A DNA stretch of 64,000 nucleotides from Persicitalea jodogahamensis (lineage in GTDB: Bacteria > Bacteroidota > Bacteroidia > Cytophagales > Spirosomataceae), in contig NZ_BMXF01000007.1 of the NCBI RefSeq assembly GCF_014651615.1, positions 124,001 to 188,000 of the forward strand, read 5' to 3'. Of the stretch, positions 24,054 to 33,896 are shown in pieces. The translations under genes and the position numbers were made by a program. The notes beneath the pieces were generated by a model that was not told the origin of the DNA, made no database searches, and saw only the letters and a list, made by a program, of their open reading frames with translations. How positions within the stretch are numbered: the first letter of the stretch is position 1; every line of letters begins with the position of its first letter.

Positions 24054-24896
24054 TCACCCAGCTAATTGGTACACCCGTTCGGCAGTACGGTAGAAAAGGC
24101 TCTCCCTTTCTGATTCTGAGCAATGAGTCACTAATTGTTGGAGCGTGTCAAGCCAGCGGTCAAAGGTAGCCGCCACCAGCACTACTGGCCAGTCGGAGCC
24201 AAAAAGTAGTCGATCCGCGCCGAAGCGTTCAAGCGCATAGTCCACATAAGGCTGTATTTCATCTTTTGTCCAGTATTCCCAATCAGCTTCTGTAACCAGC
24301 CCAGACACCTTCGCTACCACGTTCGGGAATTGGGCCATACGACCAATATGTTTTTGGAACGCATAAAATTGACCATGCCCAATATTGGGTTTGCCAAGAT
24401 GATCGAGAATAAATTGGGTTTCGGGACAGCGTTCGATCAGTGCAAAGGTTTCTTCCATCTGATAGGGTCTTATGCTGACATCCAACGTAAGGCCAAAGCG
24501 GGGCAGGAGTCGAGCAGCCTCGATAAATGGAGCAGCAGTGCACGGGTTCGTCTGGTTTTCGGTTAGCCGCCGAACTCCCCGTACGAGCGGATTGGCTTTA
24601 AGGATATTCAAATAATTTATCACTTCCTCGCCTTGTTCCAATGGGGCATAGGCCACAATTCCCGCAATTCGCCTGTCAATGGCAGCCTGTTCCATTACGA
24701 AATCAAGTTCGTCCAGCGCCTGTTCAGGTTCGCACTCGCTCTGAACAAACACTAGTTTGATTACTTCATACCCACTGGTGGCCTGATTGTAATCGTGTAT
24801 CAGAAACGGCTTTTTGATATCCGGCACACTGTCGAGCCAGGGATAGTCAAGTCGGGCGGGGTTCCAAAAATGTACGTGTGAATCAATAAGGGTCAT
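24054..24896 (-). CDS. amidohydrolase-family lactonase, L-fuconolactonase-like
   Basis: 280 residues, cytoplasmic with no signal peptide. It begins with IDSHVHFWNP, the HxH metal-binding strand of amidohydrolase-2/COG3618 proteins, and carries FILDHLGKPNIGHG (metal or substrate His), VVAKVSGLVTEADW and LLFGSDWPV (metal-binding Asp) in the right order. This family hydrolyses L-fucono-, L-rhamnono- and galactono-lactones and related 4-sulfomuconolactones. An aldo/keto reductase and an enolase-superfamily dehydratase in the same locus provide the steps before and after. It lies 18 bases after the GH2-like gene and belongs to PUL2. Confidence 0.85.
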   Translation of the reverse strand: MTLIDSHVHFWNPARLDYPWLDSVPDIKKPFLIHDYNQATSGYEVIKLVFVQSECEPEQALDELDFVMEQAAIDRRIAGIVAYAPLEQGEEVINYLNILKANPLVRGVRRLTENQTNPCTAAPFIEAARLLPRFGLTLDVSIRPYQMEETFALIERCPETQFILDHLGKPNIGHGQFYAFQKHIGRMAQFPNVVAKVSGLVTEADWEYWTKDEIQPYVDYALERFGADRLLFGSDWPVVLVAATFDRWLDTLQQLVTHCSESERESLFYRTAERVYQLAG

Positions 24897-24914
24897 AATG
24901 ATTAGTACAGCCTA

Positions 24915-27900
24915 TCACTCGATTTGGTATAAGATTCGATAGTGGCCTTCTTTGTCCCAGGCGGGTCTGAAAGCGGGCAGCGATACCGCATTGCGGCCAG
25001 TAGCCAGCTTGATGTTGTCAAATTTTTTCTCCTCGATTGTCTTACCGATCTCATCCTGAATCGTGACGGTCAACGTTACCCTGCGACCTGGCCCGTAGTG
25101 CATGACCACCGGAGTGAGAGTGTCGTCTGGGCCGTACACTACATCGACGTTGCCGCTGCCCGCCACCGTAGGCTGAAAAACCATCTTATTGACCCAGTAG
25201 GCCAGTTTGGCGTGTCCTTCTACGTCGATGATCGGCTTCATGTAAGTACCCGAGTTTGGCCCGCCGTGCAGGGTACACCAGGAGAAGCCGTCGTAGTCGA
25301 GGGAACGCATTTTCTTCATGGCCTCCCAGGCCGAAAACGCCTGCCAGGCCTGGCTTTCGGCCCATTCGTCCAGGGTCAGCTTCCGACCGATGGTGCCTAC
25401 GTCGTAGGGCCATTCGTAGGAATGCACCCGGTAGTAGGTCTTGCCGCGCAGCAGTTCCCAGTTGGGCTGGGCCATCGACTCCTCATGTTCGAAATCGAAA
25501 TACGCCCGCTCGGGGCTGTTGAGCAGATCCTGGCGGTAGGCGTCGGGCCAGCGTCGCAACTCCGACCAGTCCTTGGTGTAGCCCGTCGGGGAATCCTGGT
25601 TGCCCCGCGTCACCATGGGAGCGGTGTAGGCCCACGACGCCTTGATAGGGTTGCCCTTATAGTCGATGGTGCCGACGTCGTTGCCATAGTGGAGGTGGAA
25701 AAGGTAAGAACTCAGCGAAATCAGGCGGCTCGAATCGACGGGATAAACGGTGTTGTAAATCGTTTCGGTAAAAGCGTCGGATTCCGATACCGGCTTGCCC
25801 TTGAAGCTCTGCGGGTGGTTGGAAGCCTCCCAAACCACGATACTGGGGTGGTTCATCACCTGCCGCATATAACGGGGCATTCCGGCGAAGTCGATCTGCC
25901 GCCAGTCGGTACCCGTCCTGATCCACGAAGGAGTAATCCAGACAAGCATTACGCCGAGTTGGTCGGCCAGTTCGGCAATGCGCGGGTCGTTGATGCCTTC
26001 GGAGTTCGAGTTTTCCCAGGCGTGTACGTGGATGCGCAGCAGGTTGCCGTTCATCTTTTTGACCATCAGCAGTTCCCGCGCGATCCACTCGATGGGCGGG
26101 CAGCGCTGCCACACGGCCATTTTTTCGAGCGGTCCCCGGAATCCCATGATCTGCGCGCCGTTGAGCATCGACACCTGCCCGTTGAGACGGAAGTGTCCGC
26201 CCTGCTGATCGATGGTGCGCAGCCCGGTGGCAAATGTGTGGTCGTCGATTGCTTTACCCTTGCTATCGCGCAGAGTCACTTGCACGCGGTACAGGCTGGG
26301 ATTTTCGGCGGTCCAGAGCGTCGGGTTGTTCACAGCCAGCACGGACGTGAGCGTCAGGCTGTCGGTGAAGTTGACAGGTAGGCTTAGCATCGCGGCCGCC
26401 TTGTCCGACTCGATGGGGTACCAGGGGAACAGGGCGATGTCGGCCCGGCCCCGGAAAACCCCGCCGTGCCTCAGGTTGACCTGAGTTTTGAGCCGGGCCA
26501 CGTCAGCTTTACCAGTCAGCGGCAAGGTGTGTGCGTAGGCCGACTCAATGTGCGCCGCCGACACCAAATCGAGCGACATCCGGCCCGCCAGCCAACCGAT
26601 GCTCAGATCGAGCAGCGAGTGGGGCATCAGTTCGCCCACCGCTTCGGTGAGCATGAAGTGGTTGACCTTTATGGCGATCTGGTTGGTTTGGTTCGGCATT
26701 AGGAAAGTACCGATGTCGAGCCGATTGGGATAGCGGTTGTCGATCACCGCCACACGTTGGCCATTGACCCATACCTCCCCGCCCGGATCGAGGGTTTCAA
26801 TATTCAGGAAAGCTCTGTCGAAACTACCTACTTCCACCTTTTTACGGAGGTAGAGATCTTCTTCGGCGAAGCGCTCCGAGCCGTGGCCCAGCGGTAGTTG
26901 TCCTGCCTCCCACTGACGGTCGTCGTAGGTCAAGTCTGTCCAGTGGGCGATGTCGGGTTTTTCCTGGAAAATCTCATCCAAAAACGTCTCCGGGACATAG
27001 GGGTAGTGATCCCGATCCGTCAACGCGTACCCAATGCCCAGCAGGTCGTCCAGCTCGACCACGCCCGCCGACTGTACGGCAAAGGTATTGACCTGCCCGA
27101 TGGTGCTAAACCCTTTGTTATAGGCCAGTCGCTCGGTGCTGGCCCGCTCGAGCGGCACGTAGTCGGCCACCAGCCGGTCGTCCACATACAGATTGTACCG
27201 CCCCACCGTCGTTTCGCCGCCCGACAGATCGACCTCCACCCGGAAGTGATGCCAGCGGTCGGGCGCATAACTGAGCGTATCGACGCGCTGGTGGCGGGCG
27301 GTGGTGTAAAACAACCTTCCGTCGGCTCCGAAACCTACCGTCGCTGCCGGAACGCGCGTCCGGTCGGAAAGCTGGAACTGCACTTCCTGCTGCCTGGGTA
27401 CCTTTGCCTGCCATGAAACGGTGAACCGCCAGGCCTGGCTGGCGAAACGCCAGGTGAGCAGTTCCGGTCGCCCGTCGAGGCGCAGGTAGCCGTCGGCCAG
27501 AGCTGCGCCCTTCGTTTGGTTCCAGCGGGCCAGTTCCTGCCGCCGCTCGTTGTGCTGTCCGGCCCGGTAGCCGAGGTACTTCCAGTCGGTGAGGGGCTGG
27601 TGCTGCCGAACCTGGGGCCGGGGCGCGGCCTTCACGCGGTTCAGGGCTTCGGTCACTTCGGCATCGGTGACTACCTGGGTGTCGAGCTGCGGGTCGTCGA
27701 ACTGCTGGCGGGCCAGGTCGGCGTATTGTTTTAAGAACGCCACCCGCTGATCGGTGGAGAACACGGCGGTCTTGCCCTTGAAGTCCGTCTCACCATTAGC
27801 GGCCTTATCAGGTGAAAAATAACGCAGCTCGAACGATCGGCTGGATTGGGAAAAGGCTAAGGATGACGCCAATGAAAGAAGCAAGCAGTAACGAAAAGTG

Positions 27901-27920
27901 GGAAAGTGGCTAAAAACCAT
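24915..27920 (-). CDS. GH2-like glycosidase with N-terminal LamG-like domain and altered active-site Glu
   Basis: 1001 residues with a signal peptide ending at about SLAFSQ. Residues ~110-290 resemble a concanavalin/LamG sandwich (RFTVSWQAKVP, YNLYVDDRLVADY). Then come the GH2 sugar-binding jelly roll (WEAGQLPLGHGSERFAEEDL, VWVNGQRV), the Ig-like domain (PTLWTAENPSLYRVQVTL) and a TIM barrel (LLRIHVHAWENSNSEGINDP). The usual GH2 motif ends in Asn-Glu, the Glu being acid/base; here it is NHPSIVVWEASNHPQ, with Asn701-His702. Glu698 is four residues earlier. A candidate nucleophile region is YFDFEHEESM. The enzyme may use a shifted Glu, have a new mechanism, or be inactive. It sits between a beta-propeller lyase-like gene and the lactonase. 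Confidence 0.75.
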   Translation of the reverse strand: MVFSHFPTFRYCLLLSLASSLAFSQSSRSFELRYFSPDKAANGETDFKGKTAVFSTDQRVAFLKQYADLARQQFDDPQLDTQVVTDAEVTEALNRVKAAPRPQVRQHQPLTDWKYLGYRAGQHNERRQELARWNQTKGAALADGYLRLDGRPELLTWRFASQAWRFTVSWQAKVPRQQEVQFQLSDRTRVPAATVGFGADGRLFYTTARHQRVDTLSYAPDRWHHFRVEVDLSGGETTVGRYNLYVDDRLVADYVPLERASTERLAYNKGFSTIGQVNTFAVQSAGVVELDDLLGIGYALTDRDHYPYVPETFLDEIFQEKPDIAHWTDLTYDDRQWEAGQLPLGHGSERFAEEDLYLRKKVEVGSFDRAFLNIETLDPGGEVWVNGQRVAVIDNRYPNRLDIGTFLMPNQTNQIAIKVNHFMLTEAVGELMPHSLLDLSIGWLAGRMSLDLVSAAHIESAYAHTLPLTGKADVARLKTQVNLRHGGVFRGRADIALFPWYPIESDKAAAMLSLPVNFTDSLTLTSVLAVNNPTLWTAENPSLYRVQVTLRDSKGKAIDDHTFATGLRTIDQQGGHFRLNGQVSMLNGAQIMGFRGPLEKMAVWQRCPPIEWIARELLMVKKMNGNLLRIHVHAWENSNSEGINDPRIAELADQLGVMLVWITPSWIRTGTDWRQIDFAGMPRYMRQVMNHPSIVVWEASNHPQSFKGKPVSESDAFTETIYNTVYPVDSSRLISLSSYLFHLHYGNDVGTIDYKGNPIKASWAYTAPMVTRGNQDSPTGYTKDWSELRRWPDAYRQDLLNSPERAYFDFEHEESMAQPNWELLRGKTYYRVHSYEWPYDVGTIGRKLTLDEWAESQAWQAFSAWEAMKKMRSLDYDGFSWCTLHGGPNSGTYMKPIIDVEGHAKLAYWVNKMVFQPTVAGSGNVDVVYGPDDTLTPVVMHYGPGRRVTLTVTIQDEIGKTIEEKKFDNIKLATGRNAVSLPAFRPAWDKEGHYRILYQIE

Positions 27921-27988
27921 GAAGTTAAATTGATTGGATTTTTCAATAATTCATACAAAGGCAAGGAAAAAAATTGTGGAAATTCCTC

Positions 27989-29260
27989 TCACCCACGAAT
28001 GACTTTTTCGATATTGACCCGATAAATCTGCCTGCCGAGCTTTTCGTGCGTGGAGTCGAAGAAAACCTCCGTTCCCTGCTGGTTGGAACGCGGGTGCAGG
28101 TCGCAGCGGTACTCGCCCTTGTACTGCGGCGGCGAGAGGAACTTGCCCAGAATCACGCGGCGTTTGGTGGGGATGTGGTAGAGGTAGAGCGTCTGCATCC
28201 GGTTGGCGTCGGGGTAGGTGTCGTTGAGTACCCACTCGTTGTTGGTGTGCGGGATGTAGGTGTTGTGGCCGTTGACGGTCATGGCTTCCGCGCCGATGTG
28301 CTTGCTGTTCTGGGTGTGGTCTTCCATGAGCCAGAAACCCCATTCCTTGCCGATGGGCTTGGTCCAGGCCAGGATGCGGTCAGGGCCGTCCCAGATTATG
28401 TGCGACGTATCGCCCGAAGGGTCGATCACGTAGCGGTCGCCGCCATCGGCGGTGTCCATCGTCACCATGCGGGTAATGAAGGGCGTGGTCGGGACGCCGT
28501 CCTGCTCCCGCACTTTTTTCCGCCAGCGGTTGAGGAACAACATGCGCTTGCTGTCGGGGCTGATAAGCAGGTGGTTGAACCAGTGCCAGTATCCATCCAC
28601 CGGCTCGCCCTGGTTCGGGATGGCGGCCATCTCGGCCAGCGACAGCAGCATTTTGTGCTTGCCCGTTTTCAAATCCATGCGGTAAATCCCGATGTCCTTC
28701 GGAGCTTTTACTTTCTCGTAGGGATCAGGGATGCCCACGTAGCCGTAGCCGGGCCGCAGGTTCTGGATGCGGTTGAACTCGGTGCCGACGGCGAACTTTC
28801 CGTTGGGCGCAAGGGTGTAGATGGCTTTGGGCAGAATGCGCTCCTTGCCCGTTTTGACGTTGTGGACGCGGCTCTTGAAAGCGCCGTCGATGCGATCGTT
28901 CCAGATGACCTCTTCCTTTGAGTCCGGTAGCCATTGCAACATGCAACCCTGCTGCCAGCCCCAGGCATTGGAAGTACCCAGCTTGCGCCACTTGTTGTTG
29001 TCCTGCAAGTCGATCAGGCCGATTTCCAGCTGGTCGTCGGGACCGGGCGTGTGGCCTTCGAAGGGCGCCTGCATCCCAAGCGCGTAGCGGCCGGTGGGGT
29101 CGATCTGCAACTTGTCGTAGTAGCCGAACCAGTGCGGTTTGCTGCCATCGGTAATGCGCTCGACGGGAAAATCTGCGGTTGGAAAGAAGGCCATCGGCGG
29201 CAGTGCGGCCATTCCCAGGCCTCCCAGCAGACTGTTTTTGAGAAAATTACGACGGATCAT
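27989..29260 (-). CDS. seven-bladed beta-propeller protein, oligogalacturonate-lyase/TolB-like
   Basis: 423 residues from the ATG at 29260, which begins a Tat-like leader (MIRRNFLKNSLLGGLGMAAL). The rest consists of repeated propeller blades with WxPD/SPD motifs (LQWLPDSKEEVIW, LAPNGKFAVG, LISPDSKRMLFLNRW, HPRSNQQGTEVFFDS). His-rich loops (GYWHWFNHL, GHNTYIPH) are reminiscent of PL22/PL24-type oligo-uronide lyases that use a propeller and metal-bound His residues, but I cannot assign a family with certainty. It lies in PUL2 between the broken FG-GAP gene and the GH2-like gene. A plausible role is breakdown of uronic-acid oligosaccharides. Confidence 0.7.
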   Translation of the reverse strand: MIRRNFLKNSLLGGLGMAALPPMAFFPTADFPVERITDGSKPHWFGYYDKLQIDPTGRYALGMQAPFEGHTPGPDDQLEIGLIDLQDNNKWRKLGTSNAWGWQQGCMLQWLPDSKEEVIWNDRIDGAFKSRVHNVKTGKERILPKAIYTLAPNGKFAVGTEFNRIQNLRPGYGYVGIPDPYEKVKAPKDIGIYRMDLKTGKHKMLLSLAEMAAIPNQGEPVDGYWHWFNHLLISPDSKRMLFLNRWRKKVREQDGVPTTPFITRMVTMDTADGGDRYVIDPSGDTSHIIWDGPDRILAWTKPIGKEWGFWLMEDHTQNSKHIGAEAMTVNGHNTYIPHTNNEWVLNDTYPDANRMQTLYLYHIPTKRRVILGKFLSPPQYKGEYRCDLHPRSNQQGTEVFFDSTHEKLGRQIYRVNIEKVIRG

Positions 29261-29375
29261 GTGGTTTGAAATTGAATGTTTGTGTTGGTTCTGTTTTGAG
29301 AAAAGGGTGATCATTCCGCTATTTAACGAGTTCGGCCCCCTTTCATTTGACAAAGTATTTTGGAAAAGACATCAC

Positions 29376-30808
29376 TTAATCCAGCAGCCGGACATTGTAC
29401 TGGCGGGAACCAGGCTGGTATTTTGTAAATCGCTCGGGTAAAAAAGGGGCGGCAGTCTACACGAACAAGTACCTGTCCCAGGGATTGTACAGCACGGCCT
29501 CCTCCCGAGCGTCGCCCGCCACGTCGGCCGGAATGCAGTGGTACCATCCCTGCCGCAGGTCGCCCTGGGGGCGGGTAGCCTGGAGAATTTGTGGGCGATC
29601 TTTCCCTGCCCGCTCCACAATATTCCTCCGTTGTACAGATGAGCGGGTCGATTGGACCCGTTCCAGTAGATGGCGTCCATACCCGTGTTGTTGGGCGACT
29701 CATTCACTTTAAATTTGCGGATCACTTTCCCGTTCAGCCCCACCAGCAGCATATCGGTCTTATGGCCATTATAGCGGATCATCATCTGTGGTCCGGGCAC
29801 GGCCCCGTCGAAATGCGCCACACGCAGTTCCTGACCGTGCGGCACGACCTGCTCGCTCAAATTCAGGACGACGTTCCCCTCTTGGTCCATGACGTGGCCG
29901 AAGCCCGAGCAGAAGGCGCGTTTCTTCTGCGGGTCGTCCCAATAGTCAATGACGACAGCATCCATGTTCTTCCCTAATTTTTTTTCCCAAAGGGGCTGGC
30001 CGTCGGCATTCGGGACGTAGTAGCCGCCGTTGATTTCATCGCGGCCATCGTTGTCCATGTCGCCGACCGTCGGGACGTAGGCCGGGCAATGGGCGTACTC
30101 GTCCCATGCCTTCTGGTAGGTCCAGTGTACGTTCAATTCGTCATCGAAGGCTATTATTTTCGTCCCCAGCTTCACGATGAAATCCCGGGGCGTGGCTTTA
30201 CCCCGCAGGTTGGCGATCAGAATGCGCTGGTGAACCCAGTTGGCCCCTTGCCCCTCGCTGGCGGTCAGTTCGGGCGGACCGGCTTGCCGTTTCACGCGTC
30301 CCGTTTGTCCGTCCAAGATTTGCACAACTACGTTCGCCATGCTTTGTGGGGTCACGGCTTTGCCTTCTTCCACAAAAAAGGTGATCACCTCATTTTTTCC
30401 GTCGGCATCGATGTCGAAGATCGCCACCGGGCCGGGACGGTTAGGCTGCAAGCCCCCTTCGCCTTTTTGCCAAAGTACCTTACCCTGCTGATCGAATGTG
30501 CCGATGAAGCAGGGCTGCACCGCGCCGCCATCCACGGAATTGGCCGCGCGGTACACGAGAAAATCCGCCTGACCATCGCCCGATAAATCGCCCATACGCA
30601 GATCCCCGCCGTAGGTGAGACCATCGGTTGTAATGAGAAAAGCTGGCGGGATGGGTACTTTTCGGTGAAGAGTAGGTTGCCCTTCTTGCTTTTTTAAAAT
30701 AAAATTGAAGCCGACCAAAACCGAAGCCAGGATGATTCCCGCTGCCCAGAGGCCTTTTTTTACGCGGTAAAGTGCTGAACTTGAAGAGTTTTTCATGAAA
30801 AAGGACAT
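29376..30808 (-). pseudogene. FG-GAP/VCBS-repeat secreted protein, frameshifted and with a nonsense codon
   Basis: The start at 30808 (MSFFMKNSSSSALYRVKKG) gives a membrane anchor or signal (LWAAGIILASVLVGFNFIL). Blades of an FG-GAP propeller follow: MGDLSGDGQADFLVYR, AIFDIDADGKNEVITF, VGDMDNDGRDEINGGY, each a Ca-binding DxDxDG loop; rhamnogalacturonan lyases of PL11 have such blades. After QGKIAHKFS (about 29590) the frame is lost. The expected C-terminus continues in another frame as QGDLRQGWYHCIPADVAGDA and EEAVLYNPWDRYLFV, a TAG interrupts where Tyr (TAC) would fit, and the frame goes on to QYNVRLLD with TAA at 29376. One frameshift plus one stop make a pseudogene, or a sequencing fault. 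Confidence 0.75.
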
Positions 30809-30847
30809 GATGACAGTTGGTGAAGTACGTATCCTGTCGTAAGCCAA

Positions 30848-32329
30848 TTAGAAGCTCCAATCCACAGAAGTTGCGCGGGGCTTGCCGCTAAGCGATTCGT
30901 GCAGCCGCAGCAATCCTGAAATCAGATCCCCCGTGCCCAATTTGGCTTCGTAATAAAAATCCCCTTTCTGCCGGACGAACAGCCCCTCTTTCCACAGGCC
31001 CGCAATGGCCAGGTCGGCGTATTTCCGGGCCTGGTCGAGGTACGCTTTGTCTTTGGTCAGTTCGTACCCTTCCACATAGGCGTGGATGGCTTCCCCCAGA
31101 TTCTGAGCGTTGTAGATTTCCGGCAATGGTTGTCCATTCGCGATGGTCAGGGACTTCTTTACGATGGGAATCAACTCGTCGGCCCCGCCTCGCTCTGCCA
31201 TGTATGCCGCTGCCCGACTGAGCGTAAGCAGACTGGATGTGCCGTAGCCCTCTTTCCAGGGGGTTGACCACGCTGCCCCTTTTATGGGACTTCCGTCCAG
31301 GTTTACCTCGCTGAAATAGCGCTTATTCTCCTCGTTCCAGCCGAATTTGTCGTAGGCCACCAGCACTGCAATCGCCTGCTGCTTCATCTCGTCCGATCCG
31401 CACAGTTCCCCCGCCTTGAAGAGCCAGTAGGCATACAGGGCCGTATTACTCAGGCTGGCGGTTTTTCCAGCTTCGGGTTCGGTGGCGTGGTAGAGGCAAC
31501 CCAACACCAGGTTGGTGCGGTGGTCGCGCAGATTCCAGTACAGGGTACCGATCTGCCAGCTTTTTTCCTTCCAGGCGGCATCGCCGGTTTTCTGATAGAG
31601 AAAAGCGTAGGAATACGCATACAGCGCGGAGTGCTTGATCCAGGGCATGATGACTTTCTGGTACGTTGCTTTGTTCCAGATGGCGTGGCGGTTGAACAGG
31701 TTCGTTTGCGGGTCGGGACCGGTGAAATGGTACCGTAACCCCTCGATGGCCCGCCGGGTGAGGGCCGGGTCGGCCTCCCACAACCGCGACCAGGGCGGCG
31801 TCCACTCGATCAGCTCGTGGGGCATCTGAAAGCCAGGCATTTGGTCGATCATCCGGCTTTCGGCCATCGACACGGTGTCGGTGAAGAAGTTGTAATACAG
31901 GTGTTCCCCCCAGCCCAGCAAGCCCGTCGCCGGGTGTTGGGCCTGCGCCAGGAATGTCTGAGAGTAGTTGTTGGCCGCCGACTGGTACTTGCTGTCGCCT
32001 GTAAGCTTCGTGAGTCGATCGAAAACGCTCAGCGTGAGCACGTCATGGTAGTAGTTGGCACCACCTACCGCCCGGTCGGAAGGCCGCACACCTTGTGTCG
32101 GCGGCACGCCCCGGATAGGCACCGTTCGGTCGCGCGCATCCATGACGCCGGCCCACATGGGCGTGACCACCGGGCCATAGGTGTCCAGTCCGGTGGCTAA
32201 GAGCGTGTCGGCAAAGGTCTGGACGTAATACAGATAATCGCGCTTGTTCTGCTGGACGGGCTGCGAAACGACAAAAAAAGGGATGAGGAGAAAAGCAAAA
32301 AGGAGGGATCGGATAAGTTGGAAACGCAT
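30848..32329 (-). CDS. secreted (alpha/alpha)6-toroid protein, glycosidase/lyase-like
   Basis: 493 residues with a signal peptide ending near FVVSQ. The body is repeated helical hairpins with conserved aromatic positions (YYHDVLTLSVFDRLTKLTGD, HSALYAYSYAFLYQKTGDAA, YAYWLFKAGELCG, YVEGYELTKDKAYLDQARKY), as in the six-hairpin glycosidase superfamily, which covers glucuronyl hydrolases, PL10-like pectate lyases and cellobiose epimerases. The segment MWAGVMDARDRTVPIRGVPP has paired acidic residues that could be catalytic. It is in PUL2, 39 bases before the broken FG-GAP gene. The exact family is unknown to me; a role in saccharide processing is inferred from context and fold. Confidence 0.6.
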   Translation of the reverse strand: MRFQLIRSLLFAFLLIPFFVVSQPVQQNKRDYLYYVQTFADTLLATGLDTYGPVVTPMWAGVMDARDRTVPIRGVPPTQGVRPSDRAVGGANYYHDVLTLSVFDRLTKLTGDSKYQSAANNYSQTFLAQAQHPATGLLGWGEHLYYNFFTDTVSMAESRMIDQMPGFQMPHELIEWTPPWSRLWEADPALTRRAIEGLRYHFTGPDPQTNLFNRHAIWNKATYQKVIMPWIKHSALYAYSYAFLYQKTGDAAWKEKSWQIGTLYWNLRDHRTNLVLGCLYHATEPEAGKTASLSNTALYAYWLFKAGELCGSDEMKQQAIAVLVAYDKFGWNEENKRYFSEVNLDGSPIKGAAWSTPWKEGYGTSSLLTLSRAAAYMAERGGADELIPIVKKSLTIANGQPLPEIYNAQNLGEAIHAYVEGYELTKDKAYLDQARKYADLAIAGLWKEGLFVRQKGDFYYEAKLGTGDLISGLLRLHESLSGKPRATSVDWSF

Positions 32330-32450
32330 AATCGTTCAGGGTCGGTTTTTATCAAGAATACATTTATTCATTCAATTTTTACTATAATCGGTTGCAGGAA
32401 GTTGGGGCAGCTTATATGGCCAATCCATCTTTTTTCCTTGCTTCATTCCA

Positions 32451-33863
32451 CTATTTCGGTGGAATGGGCAGCGGCAGGTAATCCTGGCTGACGATCATCC
32501 ATTCGTGCAGTTTCGCCTTCAGGCGGTGTTCTGTTTCGGCGTAGTCCGTTTGGCCGCTCAGGTTGTTCATTTCGTAGGGGTCTTTTTCCAGATCGTATAA
32601 TACAAACATCGACCTGGGATTTGAAAACAATACCCTGCTGAATTTCTCTTCCAACTTCCCGCCCTGCTTTCTGCCTTGCAGGTCTTTCCACATGGGATGC
32701 CCTCCGAAGTCCACCGGTGAATAAGGAAGTTGCCATAGGGCGTTGTAGATCAGTTTATACTTCTTGTTGAAAACCGTTCTGCTCAGATCAAAATAGGCGG
32801 TGTTCACGGGCAGGCCGGAGGAATGGGGAACGCGGGCAGCAAAAACATACTCATGACCGTCGTACCTTTCTCCTTTGAGCGCGGGCAGAAAACTCTGCCC
32901 GGTCATTTCGGCGGGTTTGGCACCCCCGGCCAGCGCCAGGATGGTGGGGGCTATGTCGATCCCGGAAACCATCGCATCGGTAGAAATCCCTTTTTCGACA
33001 CCCGGCCCGGCCACGATCAGCGGAACATGAAGTCCTACATCGTACAAAGTACCCTTGCCCCGAAGCAAAGCCGCGCCGTTGTCGCCCATAAAAATGACGA
33101 TGGTGTTTTGGGCAATATTCCGATTTTCCAGTTCCCGCAGCACTTCGCCCACGTGCTTGTCCAGCCGCATGATTTCCCCGTAGTGCTGCGCGAGGTCTTT
33201 CCGCACTTCCTCGGTGTCAGGCATTCCTTTGGGTACTTCCAAGCTCTTGGGACCGGGTTCAAAGGCGTCGGCGGTAAACGGTCGGTGCGGATCGCTGAAA
33301 TTCATCCACATGAAAAACGGCTTTTTGTTCGGCACCTGGTTGAGGAACTCTTTGAACTGCCCCAGCACTTTGTCATCCGGTCCCGAATTAAGATAATCGA
33401 CCCGGTTGGGAAAGGTGACAAGGTTGTATTTCTCAAAGGCGGCAACCGTTTCTTCGGGCTTCTTTTCCGACCCGTCCAAGTGGTAGGGGCGGCCGCAAAT
33501 GCCGCTGTAATAATTTTGGGAGGCCAGGAATTCCGGGATCGTAGGCGCCTGCCGGGGCAAAGGGGCAGAAAAGCGGCTCATGCGGATATCGACCACATTG
33601 CGGCCCGTAAGGATGGAGGCCCGGGAGGGCACGCATTGGGGAGCGGCCGTGTAGGCGCGTTGAAACAGGACGCCCCGCCGGGCCAACCCGTCCAGATGGG
33701 GCGTTTTCAGATCTTTATTGCCATAGATACCCAAAAACGGGACGCTGTGGTCGTCGGAGAGAATGAGCAGGATGTTGGGCGTGGCGCTGCGAGATGGGCC
33801 GGACGGTTGCCCCCCGACACGCGAGGTCGAAAGCAACAGGACAATAAAGATGAATTTTTTCAT
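32451..33863 (-). CDS. type I (formylglycine) sulfatase, PUL2 copy B
   Basis: 470 residues, signal peptide ending near GGQP. It has the metal-binding ILSDDHSVPF (DD at 37-38), the CxPSR motif CVPSRASILTGRN with Cys77, MWMNFSDPHRPF, and FMGDNGAALLRGKGTLYDVG with GLHVPLIV, the DNG metal site. The layout resembles heparan-N-sulfatase-like S1 members more than copy A does. It removes sulfate groups from the PUL2 substrate in the periplasm. A start at 33863 is supported by the leader. It lies between an (alpha/alpha)6-type protein and another helical-toroid protein. Confidence 0.92.
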   Translation of the reverse strand: MKKFIFIVLLLSTSRVGGQPSGPSRSATPNILLILSDDHSVPFLGIYGNKDLKTPHLDGLARRGVLFQRAYTAAPQCVPSRASILTGRNVVDIRMSRFSAPLPRQAPTIPEFLASQNYYSGICGRPYHLDGSEKKPEETVAAFEKYNLVTFPNRVDYLNSGPDDKVLGQFKEFLNQVPNKKPFFMWMNFSDPHRPFTADAFEPGPKSLEVPKGMPDTEEVRKDLAQHYGEIMRLDKHVGEVLRELENRNIAQNTIVIFMGDNGAALLRGKGTLYDVGLHVPLIVAGPGVEKGISTDAMVSGIDIAPTILALAGGAKPAEMTGQSFLPALKGERYDGHEYVFAARVPHSSGLPVNTAYFDLSRTVFNKKYKLIYNALWQLPYSPVDFGGHPMWKDLQGRKQGGKLEEKFSRVLFSNPRSMFVLYDLEKDPYEMNNLSGQTDYAETEHRLKAKLHEWMIVSQDYLPLPIPPK

Positions 33864-33896
33864 AGTTTTTTTTGGTAAAATCAGGGCTGGTTTCCT

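Noticed and set aside
24942-26381. 479-residue plus-strand open frame opposite the GH2-like gene
   Set aside because: Antisense shadow; rich in His/Val/Gly/Arg as expected from reversed GC-rich codons, with no domain and no ribosome site.
27974-28921. 315-residue plus-strand frame opposite the beta-propeller gene
   Set aside because: Antisense shadow of a well-supported gene with a Tat leader and propeller motifs.
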